The notes: generated from the sequence alone by a model not told the origin. Shown: positions 20,900-34,323, counted from the stretch's first letter. The stretch is DNA of 64,000 nucleotides from Zea mays (GCF_902167145.1 NC_050099.1:63444942-63508941); one strand, 5' to 3'. Numbers and translations are program-made.

Positions 20900-23713
20900 A
20901 ATAAGAAGCATGTTAAAGTTAAAAATGCTTATGCTCTAAAGGGAGAACACATTTTAGGACTAACAAATGTTCATTTTGAGAAAGACAGGATTTGTAGCGC
21001 ATGCCAAGCAGGAAAGCAAGTTGGTGCCCATCATCCACACAAGAACATCATGACGACTGACAGGCCGCTTGAGCTACTCCACGTGGATCTATTCGGCCTG
21101 ATTGCTTACATAAGCATCGGCGGGAGTAAGTACTGTCTTGTAATAGTGGATGATTATTCTCGCTTCACTTGGGTGTTCTTTTTGCAGGAGAAATCTCAAA
21201 CCCAAGAAACCTTAAAGGGATTCTTGAGACGAGCTCAAAACGAGTTCGGATTAAGGATCAAGAAAATTAGAAGCGACAACGGGACGGAGTTCAAGAACTC
21301 TCTAATCGAAGGCTTCCTTGAGGAGGAGGGCATCAAGCATGAGTTCTCTTCTCCCTACACGCCACAACAAAATGGTGTAGTGGAGAGGAAGAATCGAACT
21401 CTATTAGACATGGCAAGGACCATGCTTGATGAGTACAAGACTTCCGATCGGTTTTGGGCCGAGGCGGTCAACACCACTTGCTACGCCATCAACCGGTTAT
21501 ATCTACACCGAATCCTCAAGAAGACATCATATGAACTCCTAACCGGTAAAAAGCCCAACATTTCGTATTTTAGAGTCTTTGGTAGCAAATGCTTTATTCT
21601 TGTTAAAAGAGGTAGAAAAACTAAATTTGCTCCTAAGACTGTAGAAGGCTTTTTACTAGGATATGATTCAAACACAAGGGCATATAGAGTCTTTAACAAG
21701 TCCTCCGGACAAGTTGAAGTTTCTTGTGACATTGTGTTTGATGAGACTAACGGCTCTCAAGTAGAGCAAGTTGATCTTGATGAGATAGGTATTGAAGAGG
21801 CTCCGTGCATCGCGCTAAGGAACATGTCCATTGGAGATGTGTGTCCTAAGGAATCCGAAGAGCCTCCAAATACACAAGATCAACCATCCTCCTCCACGCA
21901 AGCATCTCCACCAACTCAAAATGAGAATGAAGCTCAAGTTGATGAAGTAGAAGATCAAGCAAATGAGCCACCTCAAGATGACGGTAATGATCAAGGGGGA
22001 GATGCAAATGATCAAGACAAGGAGGATGAAGAGCAAAGGCCGCCACACCCAAGAGTCCACCAAGCAATCCAACGAGATCACCCCGTCGACACCATCCTCG
22101 GCGACATTCATAAGGGGGTAACTACTAGATCTCGTGTTGCACATTTTTGTGAGCATTACTCTTTTGTTTCCTCTATTGAGCCACACAGGGTAGAGGAAGC
22201 ACTCCAAGATTCAGATTGGGTGGTGGCGATGCAAGAGGAACTCAACAACTTCACTAGGAATGAGGTATGGCATTTAGTTCCACGTCCTAACCAAAATGTT
22301 GTAGGAACCAAATGGGTCTTCCGCAACAAGCAAGACGAGCATGGTGTGGTGACAAGGAACAAAGCTCGACTTGTGGCCAAGGGATACTCCCAAGTCGAAG
22401 GTTTGGATTTCGGTGAAACCTATGCACCCGTAGCTAGGCTTGAGTCAATTCGCATATTATTGGCCTATGCTACTTACCACGGCTTTAAGCTTTATCAAAT
22501 GGACGTGAAAAGTGCCTTCCTCAATGGACCAATCAAGGAAGAGGTCTATGTTGAGCAACCTCTCGGCTTTGAAGACAGTGAGTACCCTAACCATGTCTAT
22601 AAGCTCTCTAAGGCGCTTTATGGGCTCAAGCAAGCCCCAAGAGCATGGTATGAATGCCTTAGAGATTTCCTTATCGCTAATGGCTTCAAAGTCGGAAAGG
22701 CCGATCCTACTCTATTCACTAAAACTCTTGAAAATGACTTGTTTGTGTGCCAAATTTATGTTGATGATATTATATTTGGATCTACTAACGAGTCTACATG
22801 TGAAGAGTTTAGTAGGATCATGACACAAAAGTTCGAGATGTCTATGATGGGGGAGTTGAAGTATTTCTTAGGATTTCAAGTGAAGCAACTCCAAGAAGGC
22901 ACCTTCCTAAGCCAAACAAAGTACACTCAAGACATTCTAAACAAGTTTGGGATGAAGGATGCCAAGCCCATCAAGACACCCATGGGAACTAATGGGCATC
23001 TCGACCTCGACACGGGAGGTAAGTCCGTGGATCAAAAGGTATACCGGTCGATGATAGGTTCTTTACTCTATTTATGTGCATCTCGATCGGATATTATGCT
23101 TTCCGTATGCATGTGTGCAAGATTCCAAGCCGACCCTAAGGAAGCTCACCTTACGGCCGTAAAACGAATCTTGAGATATTTGGCTTATACTCCTAAGTTT
23201 GGGCTTTGGTATCCTAGGGGATCCACATTTGATTTGATTGGTTATTCGGATGCCGATTGGGCGGGGTGTAAAATCAATAGGAAGAGCACATCGGGAACTT
23301 GCCAGTTCTTGGGAAGATCCTTGGTGTCTTGGGCTTCAAAGAAGCAAAATTCGGTCGCTCTTTCCACCGTCGAAGCCGAGTACATTGTCGCAGGCCATTG
23401 TTGCGCGCAATTACTTTGGATGAGGCAAACCCTGCGGGACTACGGTTACAAATTAACCAAAGTCCCCTTGCTATGTGATAATGAGAGTGCAATCAAGATG
23501 GCGGATAATCCCGTCGAGCATAGCCGCACTAAACACATAGCCATTCGGTATCATTTTCTTAGGGATCACCAACAAAAGGGAGATATCGAGATTTCATATA
23601 TTAACACTAAAGATCAATTAGCCGATATCTTTACCAAGCCTCTTGATGGACAAACTTTTAACAAACTTAGGCATGAGCTCAATATTCTTGATTCAAGCAA
23701 TTTCTTTTGCTAA
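20900..23713 (+). pseudogene. Sirevirus pol lacking protease: integrase, RT, RNase H
   Basis: The frame is the same as gag and is open from 20900 to 23713. After about 15 residues it jumps to the pre-integrase cysteines (RICSACQAG, near 20991). The aspartic protease (D-S/T-G) and the integrase His residues are absent, implying an in-frame deletion near 20940. Integrase catalytic D, D and E lie in [18 protein letters not shown] and [14 protein letters not shown] has YVDDIIFG (near 22760). RNase H has [17 protein letters not shown] and [10 protein letters not shown]. Without protease the copy could move only with help in trans. Confidence 0.88.
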
Positions 23714-24536
23714 ATTGCACACATAGCTCATTTATATACCTTTGATCATGTCTCTTTCATATGTTATGACTAATGTGTTTTCAAGTTTATTTCAAACCAA
23801 GTCATAGGTGTATTGAAAGGAAATTGGAGTCTTCGGCGAAGACAAAGGCTTCCACTCCGTAACTCATCCTTCGCCGTCGCTCCGAGCCACTCTCCATCTT
23901 TGGGGGAGAGAGCAAAAGGACTCCACCTTTGGTATAATCTTCACTTATTTATTTATGTCCAAAGGGGGAGAAAGTTCTAATGAGGGCTCTAATGATTCCG
24001 TTTTTGGCGATTCATGCCAAAGGGGAGAGAGTATGAGCCCAAAGCAAAAGGACCGACTGCACCACCACCAATTTCAAAAACTTAGTTTTTCAAAGAGAAT
24101 TTTCAATTGGTATCTTATTGTGTTCAAAAGGGGGAGAAAGTAGTATTTCAAAAAGGATATATCAAAACCCTCTTGAACACTAAGAGGAGGATCTCATTTA
24201 GTGGGAGTTTTGTTTAGTCAAAGGAAAAGCATTTGAAACAGGGGGAAAAAATTTCAAATCTTGAAAATGCTTTGCAAAATCTTATTCATTTACCTTTGAC
24301 TATTTGCAAAAGAACTTTGAAAAAGATTTACAAAAGAGTTTGCAAAAACAAAACATGTGGTGCAAGCGTGGTCCAAAATGTTAAAAACGAAGAAACGATC
24401 CATGCATATCTTGTAAGTATTTACATTGGCTCAATTCCAGGCAACCTTTGCACTTACATTATGCAAACTAGTTCAATTATGCATTTCTATATTTGCTTTG
24501 GTTTGTGTTGGCATCAATCACCAAAAAGGGGGAGAT
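23714..24536 (+). promoter_or_regulatory. PPT array before Sirevirus 3' LTR
   Basis: Purine tracts of the form AAGGGGGAGA recur near 23911, 23963, 24018, 24128 and 24240. The functional one, AAAAAGGGGGAGATT, is at 24523-24536, abutting the LTR. No gene is seen. Repeated PPTs are a described Sirevirus feature. Confidence 0.85.
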
Positions 24537-25825
24537 TGAAAGGGAATTAGGCTTACACCTAGTCCCTAATTCATTTTGGTGGTTGAATTGCCCAAAACAA
24601 ACAATTGGACTAACTAGTTTGCTCTAGTGCATAAGTTATACAGGTGTCAAAGGTTCACAACAAGCCAATTAAAATGACCAAAGTTGGGTTCAAAATAGAG
24701 AGCTAAAGGCATCCCGAAAGGCTCCCTGGTCTGGCGCACCGGACAGTGTCCGGTGCACCAAGAGACTTCGCCCAGAACTCCTCAGCCTCGGGAAATTCTC
24801 AGAGCCAGCGCGCTATAATTCACCGGACTGTCCGGTGTACACCGGACAGTGTCCGGTGCTCCAAAGGAACGCGGCTCCGGAACTTGGCAGCCTCGGGATT
24901 TTGCAGCGGGCGCTCCGCTATAATTCACCGGACATGTCCGGTGTACACCGGACTGTCCGGTGCGACTACGGAGCAACGGCTACTTCGCGCCGACGGTCAC
25001 CTGCAGGCGCATTCAATGCGCGCCAGAAGCACGCAGAAGTCAGGCACGCCCATACTGGCGCACCGGACATTAAACAGTACATGTCCGGTGTGCACCGGAC
25101 ATCCAGGCGGGCCCAGAAGTCAGAACTCCAACGGTCAAATTCCAACGACTTTGGTGACATGGCTGGTGCACCGGACATGTCCGGTGTGCACCGGACTGTC
25201 CGGTGCACCATACGACAGACAGCCTCCACCAACGGTCATGTTTGGTGGTTGGGGCTATAAATACCCCAACCACCCCACCATTCATTGCATCCAAGTTTTC
25301 CAGCTTCCAACCACTATACAAGAGCTAGCATTCATTGCAAGGCACACCAAAAGAGATCAAATCCTCTCCCAACTCCACACAAAGCTTTAGTGACTAGAGA
25401 GAGTGATTTGTAGTGTTCATTTGAGCTCTTGCGCTTGGATCGCTTCTTTTCTTTCGCATTCTTTCTTGTGATCAAACACTCACTTGTAATTGAGGCAAGA
25501 GACACCAATTGTGTGGTGGTCCTTGCGGGAAGTTTGATTCCCAAGTGATTTGAGAAGAGAAGCTCACTCGGTCCGAGGGACCGTTTGAGAGAGGGAAGGG
25601 TTGAAAGAGACCCGACCTTTGTGGCCTCCTCAACGGGGAGTAGGTTTGAGAGAACCGAACCTCGGTAAAACAAATCCGCGTGCACACTCTTCATTTGCTT
25701 GCGATTTGTTTTCACGTCCTCTCTCGGACTCGTTCTTATTTCTAACGCTAACCCGGCTTGTAGTTGTGTTTATATTTGTAAATTTCAGTTTCGCCCTATT
25801 CACCCCCCCCTCTAGGCGAATATCA
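24537..25825 (+). repeat. Sirevirus 3' LTR
   Basis: It is 1289 bp, TGAAAGGGAATT to GGCGAATATCA, followed by TSD AGGTG. It lacks 24 bp present near 18070 of the 5' LTR, within the palindrome cluster. Confidence 0.93.
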
Positions 25826-25830
25826 AGGTG

Positions 25831-28800
25831 CAAGTGAGACAAGGCAGGCTGAACTTCACCACCATGGTTGATATTCCAGAGGGAGCACCTGTCATGACTG
25901 GTATCTTTTCCGTTTTAAATTATCCTGCAGTCATTCTTTTTTATTCTGGTGCATCACACAGTTTTATCAGTGCAAAATTTAGTGCCAAATGCCAGTTACC
26001 TTTCCACCACACAAATGGGGGCATTACCATCTCAACACCAGGAGGCAGGGTTGCCACCTATCAAATCAACAGGCAGGTGCCTATAAAATTTGGTAGTCTT
26101 GTAATTAGAACCACCCTCCTCATCTTGGGATTGGATAGTGTGGATATCATATTAGGAACTGACTAGTTATCAAGGCATCATGCAGTGATTGATATCGCAG
26201 CAAGGGCCATTGAGATACACTCACCTACTTGTGGTGAAGTCACGTTATATTTACCTAACCAAGGTTGTACCAGTTCCTGTGCTTTCACCCTGATAGAGTC
26301 ACCCGTCGAAAGGATTCCAGTGGTCTGTGAGTACCTCGATGTTTTCCCAGATGAATTGCCAGAGATGTCGCCCGACAGAGACATAGAGTTTGCAATTGAG
26401 CTACAACCCGGAACTGCACCTATATCCAAGAGACCCAATCGGATGCCTCCAGCAGAGTGGCGGAATTGAAAAAACAGTTACAAGAGTTGTTGGACAAAGG
26501 ATTCATTCGCCCAAGTTCTTCACCATGGGGATGTCCAGCCTTGTTCGTAAATAAGAAAGATGAGAGTCTAAGATTGTGTGTTGATTATCGCCCTCTCAAT
26601 GCGGTGACCATCAAAAATAAGTATCTGTTGCCCCGCATTGATGTATTGTTTGATCAGTTGGTGGGAGCCAAGGTATTTTCCAAGATAGACCTTCGCTCTG
26701 GCTACCATCGGATCAAGATCAGGGCCAGTGATATTCCGAAAACGACTTTCTCTACCAGATATGGGCTTTATGAGTACTTGGTGATGTCTTTCGGGCTGAC
26801 CAATGCCCCGACATATTTCATGTATTTGATGAACTCAGTTTTCATGCCAAAGCTGGATAAGTTTGTAGTGGTCTTCATTGACGATATCTTGGTATACTCA
26901 AAGAATGAAGACGATCATGTTAAGCACTTGCATATAGTACTCCAGAGACTGCGCGATCATCGTTTATATGCCAAGTTGTCCAAATGTGATTTTTGGCTGA
27001 GGGAAATCAATTTTTTGGGTCACACCATTTCTCAGGATGGGGTATCAGTTGATCCTGAGAAAGTACAAGAAGTGATGGATTGGAAGCCTCCTACCATTGT
27101 ACGACAGATTCGAAGTTTTCTGGGATTGGCAGGATATTATCGGCGATTCATTCCGGATTTCTCTAGGATTGCCAAGCCAATGACCGAATTGTTGAAGAAA
27201 GGAGTAAAGTATGAATGGAGTTAGAAATGTGAAGATGCCTTTCATACATTGAGGCAACATCTAACGACAGCACCCGTGCTAGCACAGCCTGACAACACCA
27301 AATCTTTTGAGGTTTATTGCGATGCTTCAGGCACTGGATTGGGATGTGTCTTGATGCAAGACAACAGAGTTATTGCCTATGTGTCCCAAGCACTCAGGAC
27401 TTATGAGCAGAACTACCCCACCCATGATCTGGAGTTGGCTGCCGTAGTTCATGCTCTGAAGATATGGAGACATTACTTGATGGGAGCTCATTGTAATATC
27501 TATACTGATCACAAGAGTCTCAAGTATATTTTTACTCCGGCAGATCTTAATATGAGGCAGAGAAGATGGTTGGAATTAATCAAAGACTATGATTTGGAAG
27601 TGCATTACCATCCGGGCAAGGCCAATGTGGTAGCAGATGCCTTAAGTCGGAAAGCCCAGTGCAACTGTGTAACTATGGACTCTAAGATCGCCACTCTGTG
27701 TGACGAGTTATGCAAGCTGAACATGGAAGTTGTTTCCTCAGGTACCTTGAGTTATATCTCAGTGGAGCCCACTTTACATGAGCAAATAGTCATGGCACAG
27801 ATTGGTGACAAGGGTGTTCAAGTCATCAAGGATATGCTCAAGCAATAGGTGGATAAGTACCAATGCTTTCGACAGGACAGCAGGGGAGTTCTATGGTTTG
27901 AAGACCGATTGGTTGTTCCTAAAAATTCTGAACTCAGAAGAAAAATATTGGATGAAGCTCATCTTTCCAAATTTTCCATGCACCCCGGTAGTAACAAGAT
28001 GTATCATGATCTCAGATCCTTGTACTAGTGGACCAGAATGAAGAGGGAAATTGCTAAGTATGTATCTGAATGCGACACTTGCCAGAGAGTCAAAGCTAGT
28101 CATTTGAAGGTAGCCGGTACCTTACAGCCTCTTCCCGTACCAGCTTGGAAATGGGAGGATATTTGCATGGATTTTATTGTGGGTTTACCCAACACATCCC
28201 GACACCACGATTATATTTGGGTCATTGTGGATAAGTTGACCAAGACATCTCATTTCTTGCCAGTACATACCACCACAGGGCAGAGAAGTATGTTGAGATC
28301 TATGTTGACTTGATAGTTCGTTTGCATGGAATACCAAGGACTATTGTGTCAGACAGAGGAGCACCGTTCGTAGCACGTTTCTGGGAGCAGGTGCAAGAGT
28401 CACTAGGAACTCAGGTGATAAGGAGCTCAGCAAACCATCCTCAGACAGATGGTCAGACAGAAAGGGTAAATCAGATTTTGGAAGACATGTTAAGGGCATG
28501 TGTGTTGCACTATGGGAAGAATTGGGATAAGTGCTTTTCCTTGGCAGAATTCTCTTATAACAACAGCTACCAGTCCAGCCTAAAGATGGCACCGTTCGAG
28601 GCCTTGTATGGGAGAAGGTGTAGGACACCGCTAAATTGGTCACAAGCTGGAGAGAGGGAAATATTTGGACCTGACCTGGTACTTGAAGCCGAGGAGAAAA
28701 TCAGAGTCATTAAGAAGAACCTAGAAGCTGCTCAGGCCAGACAAAAGAGTTATCATGATAAGAGGAGGAAGCCTCTACAATTTGAAGTGGGAGATCATGT

Positions 28801-29220
28801 TTATCTTAAGGTGTCACCCACCAAAGGTGTTCAGAGATTTGGAATCAAGGGCAAGTTAGCTCCTCGCTACATTGGGCCTATGAGATCAAAGAAACTTGTG
28901 GACCTGTAGCATATCAGTTGAGGTTGCCACCTCATATGTCAGCAGTTCATGATGTATTCCACGTATCTCAGTTACGGAAATGTGTCCGCTTACCCACGGA
29001 AGTGCTACCAGAACCAGAATTGGAGATAGAACCAGACTTGTCTTACTAAGAGCACCCCGTCAAGATATTGGACCAAAAGGAGAGATCAACTCGGGCAAGG
29101 TCGATCAAGATGTATAAGGTTCAGTGGAGCCACCATTCAGTAAAAGAGGCTACGTGGGAAACTGAGGAATTTCTGCGTTCTCGCTTCCCCGACTTTCTGC
29201 CTAAAAGAGTCGGTATGTAA
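25831..29220 (+). pseudogene. Chromovirus pol with chromodomain
   Basis: It continues gag in phase from 25831. The protease has FYSGASHSF near 25950, where the catalytic Asp of DSGA is Tyr. [22 protein letters not shown] and [11 protein letters not shown] (YxDD variant, near 26876). RNase [13 protein letters not shown] and [10 protein letters not shown]. Integrase: zinc-binding CDTCQR, then catalytic D, D, E in MDFIVGLP, VSDRGAPF and QTDGQTERVNQ. The chromodomain MYKVQWSHHSVKEATWET starts near 29109, and the stop is at 29218-29220. Stops occur near 26164, 27222, 27846, 28026 and 29047. Frame changes are near 26455, 28285 and 28880. The chromodomain would steer integration to heterochromatin. 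Confidence 0.9.
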
Positions 29221-29457
29221 CCCCAAAACCCCACCCCCACCTACCCTTTGAATCTAAATATAAGAAAAACTTAGTTGTTAAGAGTAGAGTAAGTTGTGGA
29301 AGGAAATATAAAAGGACTTCCTTCTGAAGTTGCAAAGAGAATGACATTCGAAGAGCAGTTAATTAGAGCAACTTGGTTAAAGGAAACTGCAACACACCAA
29401 CATACCTTCTTGGTACCCCTCTAAAGGATCCCTACCCAAATCTTGGGGCGAGATTCC
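29221..29457. other. Chromovirus 3' untranslated spacer
   Basis: Between the chromodomain stop and the PPT. No gene is seen. Confidence 0.6.
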
Positions 29458-29473
29458 TTTAAGGGGGGAGGGT
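29458..29473 (+). promoter_or_regulatory. Chromovirus polypurine tract
   Basis: TTAAGGGGGGAGGGT directly precedes the 3' LTR start TGTAACACCC at 29474. Confidence 0.85.
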
Positions 29474-32400
29474 TGTAACACCCAAGTGTTACCCAAGGCC
29501 CTGGCTCCATACATACACTTATGATTTGCTACCACATGTGTTTAGGTAAAGGAGAAAGAGCACCCAAAACTTTAGAAACCATGGACTAATTAAGGAATGT
29601 TCATAGCAAAAGCAATACCCAAGAATTTTATGCAATTATCACCTTGAACAAAAGAGGTTAAAACCCTAGACCCCCTTCTTGAGCCATTAGCCCCCAAACA
29701 CTGGATTAATGGAAAAGATAAGCAAATGAACATTTCATGACTTAAACCCTTAACCAAAGTTTAAGTACATTAACATATCTACAAAATTTAGTAAGGGAAA
29801 CCTTACAAAAAGATCCCTTAAAGACCTCAAATCAGCCCCAAGTGAAGAACACTAAAGAGTCACTCACATTTTCTCTAAGTCAAAAATGAACCCTAATCTA
29901 AAGATCAGAAGTGTTCACCTAGTTAATGGCCCCAAAACCACTGGGTCTAAATAACAAAAAGGAGCCAAACTACCTAAGGAACCCACTGGAAAAATTTGAA
30001 CCCAAGCCAAAACCGTTTGACATGATTTGACATCCCTTTTATCTCGGGGTGAGCAGTGTGACAACCTCGATTTGGCGTCCGCATATCTTGTGAACTACGA
30101 CATTCTCCCATTGGGAATCACACATAATAGCTAGCCCTAGGTGCCAGGAAGAGATTTGCGCAAGACTCATGGCAAGATTCGCACGTTTGCGATCTCTGCA
30201 AACATTTGAACAAAGGCAGAAACAAACGCCCACGTGTTCGACGCGTTCTGGCGCGCTAGAGCATGCCCCAGCGCTGGACCCTGCGCGCACCACGCCGCGC
30301 CAGGCCGAACCCGTGCCCACGCCCGCGCCCGCACCTATAAATCCAACCGAGGCTTCGACCGTACGCCCCCGCTCACTCTCAACCTCGCCGGAGCGCAAGT
30401 TCACCAGTGATTGCTCTGCGCACGGCGTGCCAACGGCCAGCCGAGAACCGACCACCATAGACCGACCACCCTAGCCATTCCCCGCCCCATTCGACCCTCG
30501 AGAGAGCCTCTGCGTGCCTCGGTGAAGCTCCAGGAGCCAGGAATCGAGCTCTACCTCGCCAGAGACACCGGATCAACGTCGCCGGACTTCACCAGATCGC
30601 CGGCATACGTAGACTGAGCTCCAAGGTGAGTCTTTCTTCGATTCCTTGCACGGGTAGATCCCTTAGCACCCTGTGAAGCTTCCTGTGCCTTTGGATTGAA
30701 CCCTACCGCCGTGAGCAGGCCGGAACACACGCCGCCGACGAGCCCGACCGCTTGCGCACGCGGCCCGACCGATTCCGGCCATCTCCGTAGACGAGCCATA
30801 CCTCGACGTGACCGCAAGGACTTCTCGGAGCTAACCCCACCCTTCACCGGACCTCCCTCGCCGCCGGTAAGCCGCGTCGCCCTATTTACTTCCACGGTTA
30901 CTGTTTAAAAGGGGGGAGGGACCTCGGGAAGATAGGAGAAGAAGGCAGGGGGGTTTGAATGGTCAGAGACTCAGATGAAAAGTTGCACAGGGGCATAAGT
31001 GAAAGAGTTGGTTAAGGAAAAACCCAGGGTCCTCGGTGTAAACTGGCTTTTCAGAAAACCTTTTAAACATTATTCTTTTAAATACAAACAGAGCTTGTAA
31101 AATTCATAACTTCAGTTTTGTTCAGCCAAATTTGGTCAAACCAATTTTGCTAGGTTCTAAATAATGTGAACTACTTAGGAAAAATACAAAACATCCTAAG
31201 TATTGCAGAAGATTTCAAATTTTTGAATTAAATAGTAAACTGGCCAAAAGATAAATAAAAGAGGGAAAAATAGCTACACTGTTAGACTAGGGTTAAAAAA
31301 ATCAGAGAGGTACTAAACCACTACCTAGCCTGTTTAAAAATAGTACACCCCTCAGTGCATCAAATTAAGGAAGGCTTTACCATTTGAACTCATTTTGGCT
31401 CAAAGTTAACGAAAAATAGAAAAGGTAGTTTAAAATAAGAACCAGGGGGCAACCATATTTTTGCTAGCTCACCTATTTAGTATAGTTCACTGGAAAATTT
31501 TGTTAGACCCTTTGTTAGTACAAAAGAAATGAGATACCTTTTATTTCATGAAAACAATAAAAACTTAGAAAAACCTTAGAAAAATAATATTGAGGAGAAA
31601 CCACCCCAAACCCTGGGATAACTAATAATATATTATTATGAATCTAGGAAAAATGTAAGTTTTGTTGTTTGACATTTTTCAAATAACAAGTTAGTTATAA
31701 GTGCCTTTTTGGCATTAAACTTTAGAAAATCACAAATAAATATCCATTAGGCCTTTTTCTGTGATTTTTTAACACAAAGCCCTATTATTCCCTGGGAATA
31801 TTGGCAAAAATAAATGTTGACCCAGAAACTTCACATAAATTGGAGCTATAGTGCAAAGTGCCCTTTTCCCCTTACTTTGGTTAATTTTGTGCATGGAGCA
31901 TCTAAATTAAATTCAACCTCAAATTTTTAGAATAACCCACAGAGGTCAATGTTTATCCACTGTAATTTTTATAACATTTTTGGAAGATGTTAACTTGCCA
32001 TGGCAATGTAAAAGCACTCACTAAGAAGCTTAATTGAGAGTAAAATAAGGAATGTGGAAAGAATAGTGGAGTGCAACCTTTAATCTTCCAAGAGCCAAAA
32101 CCAACCTCTAAAGGATGACTGAAATTTTAAGTTTAATTTAAGACCCTAAAAATGAATGTATGAAACCAGGAAAACCCAAGGAAACCCTAGAGTACCACTG
32201 AATTTAGTTCTATTTTGCTATGCATAACCTTTACAAATTGACGTATCATTAATATGCATATATCTTGTTCATTGCATTCGATGGACTGTAATCTCGCTAA
32301 TGGGGAGTACATCCTCGTTCCGGAGCAAGGAGTTGCTCAGGAGGTAGCCCAGGAGCCAGCACCAGAGCCTGCCTTCAAGGATTTGCCTGCCCCAGCTTTG

Positions 32401-33808
32401 GAAGGCAAGCCCCCGGTTTTATGCATAACCAATTTTATATGCTATTTTACTGCACTTAATGATTGTAGGCTTGTATTGTGCACTTAAGTGTAGGAGTTGA
32501 CTGAAACCCTAGTCGCATGAACTCAGGATTCCTATTGAGATGGATACTAGTATGCTAGGTCGAGTAGCTGCTTTACTAATTAGGGATCTCGGTAGAAGTC
32601 GAGTGATTTTTCTAGCACTCGCGCGAGGTCAGGAATTGATTATATCCATTTTATATCGGAATGATGATGCTCTGTTGACGACGGTCCATGGGGATGCGTC
32701 GTCTCCGAGACGGAAATTGGAATAAGGATTAAGGTGTGGTATCGTGTGTCAAGCGTTTGAACGTACTAAACACATGCCGAGAAATATGGTAAATCGGTAA
32801 GCCTAGTACCTGAGTGAACCTACCCGCAGATTGCCCTCCTCACGCGACCTGAGACGTGGTCTCCCATTCCGGTTATGGTGGGTACAAGTGCGGTCACTGC
32901 ACGACGGCAGTCGGGGTCAGTGAGGCATTGTACGCCAAGGCGGTGAGCCCCTTTCTGTTGCCAGGGAATCGATGGGGACGGTTGATGTGTGTGGTGACGG
33001 AGTGCCTCGCCACGTCGTGTGTTTAGGTTTACCTTGCAAGGTTTAAAAACTCGATTCGAATTGTCTGCTTCTCGCAGCTAATGAGACTGCTTGATCCATG
33101 CTGCTACATTGAGTAACAAGTGAAAATGTGTTGACTTGGCAAAAGATGTTGACTGCTAAATGTTTGATACAATGTATGATTAGATAGGTACACCTTTAGT
33201 CTTAAGAGGGTCACACTAAAACTTAAAAAGCTAAAATTTGATTTTAGACTCAGCTAGTGCTTTTGGCAAACCAAACCCCTTAGCCAAACAAGCTGCATGT
33301 CTAGAGGTAGAGGAGTAGACTCCTCACACCGGGTAAGTCTAGCTGAGTATTAGTATACTCAGCCTTGCTTGTGGCATAATTTTTTACAGGTTCTTTGAAG
33401 GACATGGTTGTTGGAGTGACTTGGCCGTCCATCTTGCCACCGGGTTGGACAGTCGAGTGGGACCCTACCTCGGTAGAGGAGGAGCATGAGGAGTGATGGG
33501 CCAGGCTTCCCCATCCCTCCGTTTATTTACCGCTAGTTTTATTCCGCTGCATTCCGAACAATGAACACTACTTTTGTTAAACTCCAATGATGTTGTAATA
33601 AATTAAGTACTCCTTAATGTTTGGTTTTATGCTTTATTGTATTTGCTCTGTGCCTCACCTTCGAGTGAGTACGTGGTACTTGATCCTGTTAGTGGCCTCG
33701 TCGGACTAGATCCGAGGGACTGACGTTTTATTCATATTTAAGTGTGGTATAGCCTTTAAGGTGAGACTTAGGCACTTAAGTTGGAATAATTCGGGCGGTT
33801 CCGCCACA
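29474..33808 (+). repeat. Chromovirus 3' LTR (4335 bp)
   Basis: It aligns end to end with 10752-15077, with a few percent substitutions by eye and small indels. TATA box CTATAAA at 30335-30341. It ends CCGCCACA and is followed by TSD CTCTT. Confidence 0.92.
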
Positions 33809-34323
33809 CTCTTGGTCAAGTGAAAGTCTATAGCTTGTTACTCTTGGTGATCGGCATCACCTAGACAGCTTGGTGGCGATTGGAGTTCGGTGATCACTTA
33901 GAGGACTTCTTGGTGACCCGACTCGAAGATTGTACGCGGTTGTGAGGGATCCACTGCGCAGGAGAGGCGAAGGATCATTTCGCAGAGCGCACTTGGTTCG
34001 TGCAAGGACCAAGGGGGAGCTATACCCTTGCGTGGGTGCTCCAATGAGGACTAGGGAAGAGTGCCGATTGTTCAATACCTCGGGAAAAAAATTGGAGGAG
34101 TCTTATTGTCCTTACTTTACATTCCGCATTTACTTTGAGCATTTTACTCTGTGCAATTGCTTAGTTGGTATTTGTAGTAATGACTTAGGGTTGTTGTCTA
34201 TCTAGTAGTTTTTTACTTATTGCTAGTAGTTTGGGTGAAGTTGGGCTCATGCTTAGGGTTTAACTTTTGTTGGAATTTTAGAGGAGTCCGATTCACCCCC
34301 TTTTGGGCATCGTGATCCTTTCA
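33809..34323 (+). repeat. Sirevirus LTR, third piece
   Basis: It begins with the CTCTT duplication, continues the outer LTR, and ends GTGATCCTTTCA (TG...CA termini with 1523). The run of 'gattcacccccttttgggc' just before the end resembles the 3' end of other Sirevirus LTRs. Confidence 0.75.

Larger units (their letters stand above)
17862..25825 (+). mobile_element. Opie/Ji-type Sirevirus (Ty1/copia), complete ends, protease deleted
   Basis: It has LTRs of 1313 and 1289 bp, TSD AGGTG at 17857-17861 and 25826-25830, a Met-tRNA PBS, gag, integrase-RT-RNaseH, an array of PPT-like tracts and a final PPT. The LTRs are very similar, differing by one 24-bp indel and scattered substitutions, so it is younger than its chromovirus host. 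LTR palindromes and the PPT array are Sirevirus signatures. Confidence 0.93.
10752..33808 (+). mobile_element. Del/Tekay-type chromovirus (Ty3/gypsy), complete but decayed
   Basis: The element spans two LTRs of 4326 and 4335 bp, with perfect 5-bp target duplications CTCTT at 10747-10751 and 33809-33813. Order: LTR, Met-tRNA-type PBS, extra ORF (15508), gag (16700), protease-RT-RNaseH-integrase (25831-29057) and a C-terminal chromodomain, PPT, LTR. A MITE (17363) and a Sirevirus (17862-25825) are nested inside. Gag-integrase is one ordered reading frame interrupted by premature stops and frameshifts, so the copy is not autonomous. The chromodomain places it among chromoviruses; the long LTRs and gag type suggest the Del/Tekay clade. 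Confidence 0.9.

Noticed and set aside
20153..20911. 252-codon minus-strand ORF opposite Sirevirus gag
   Set aside because: Complement of an acidic/lysine-rich coding region; no similarity to retroelement antisense genes.
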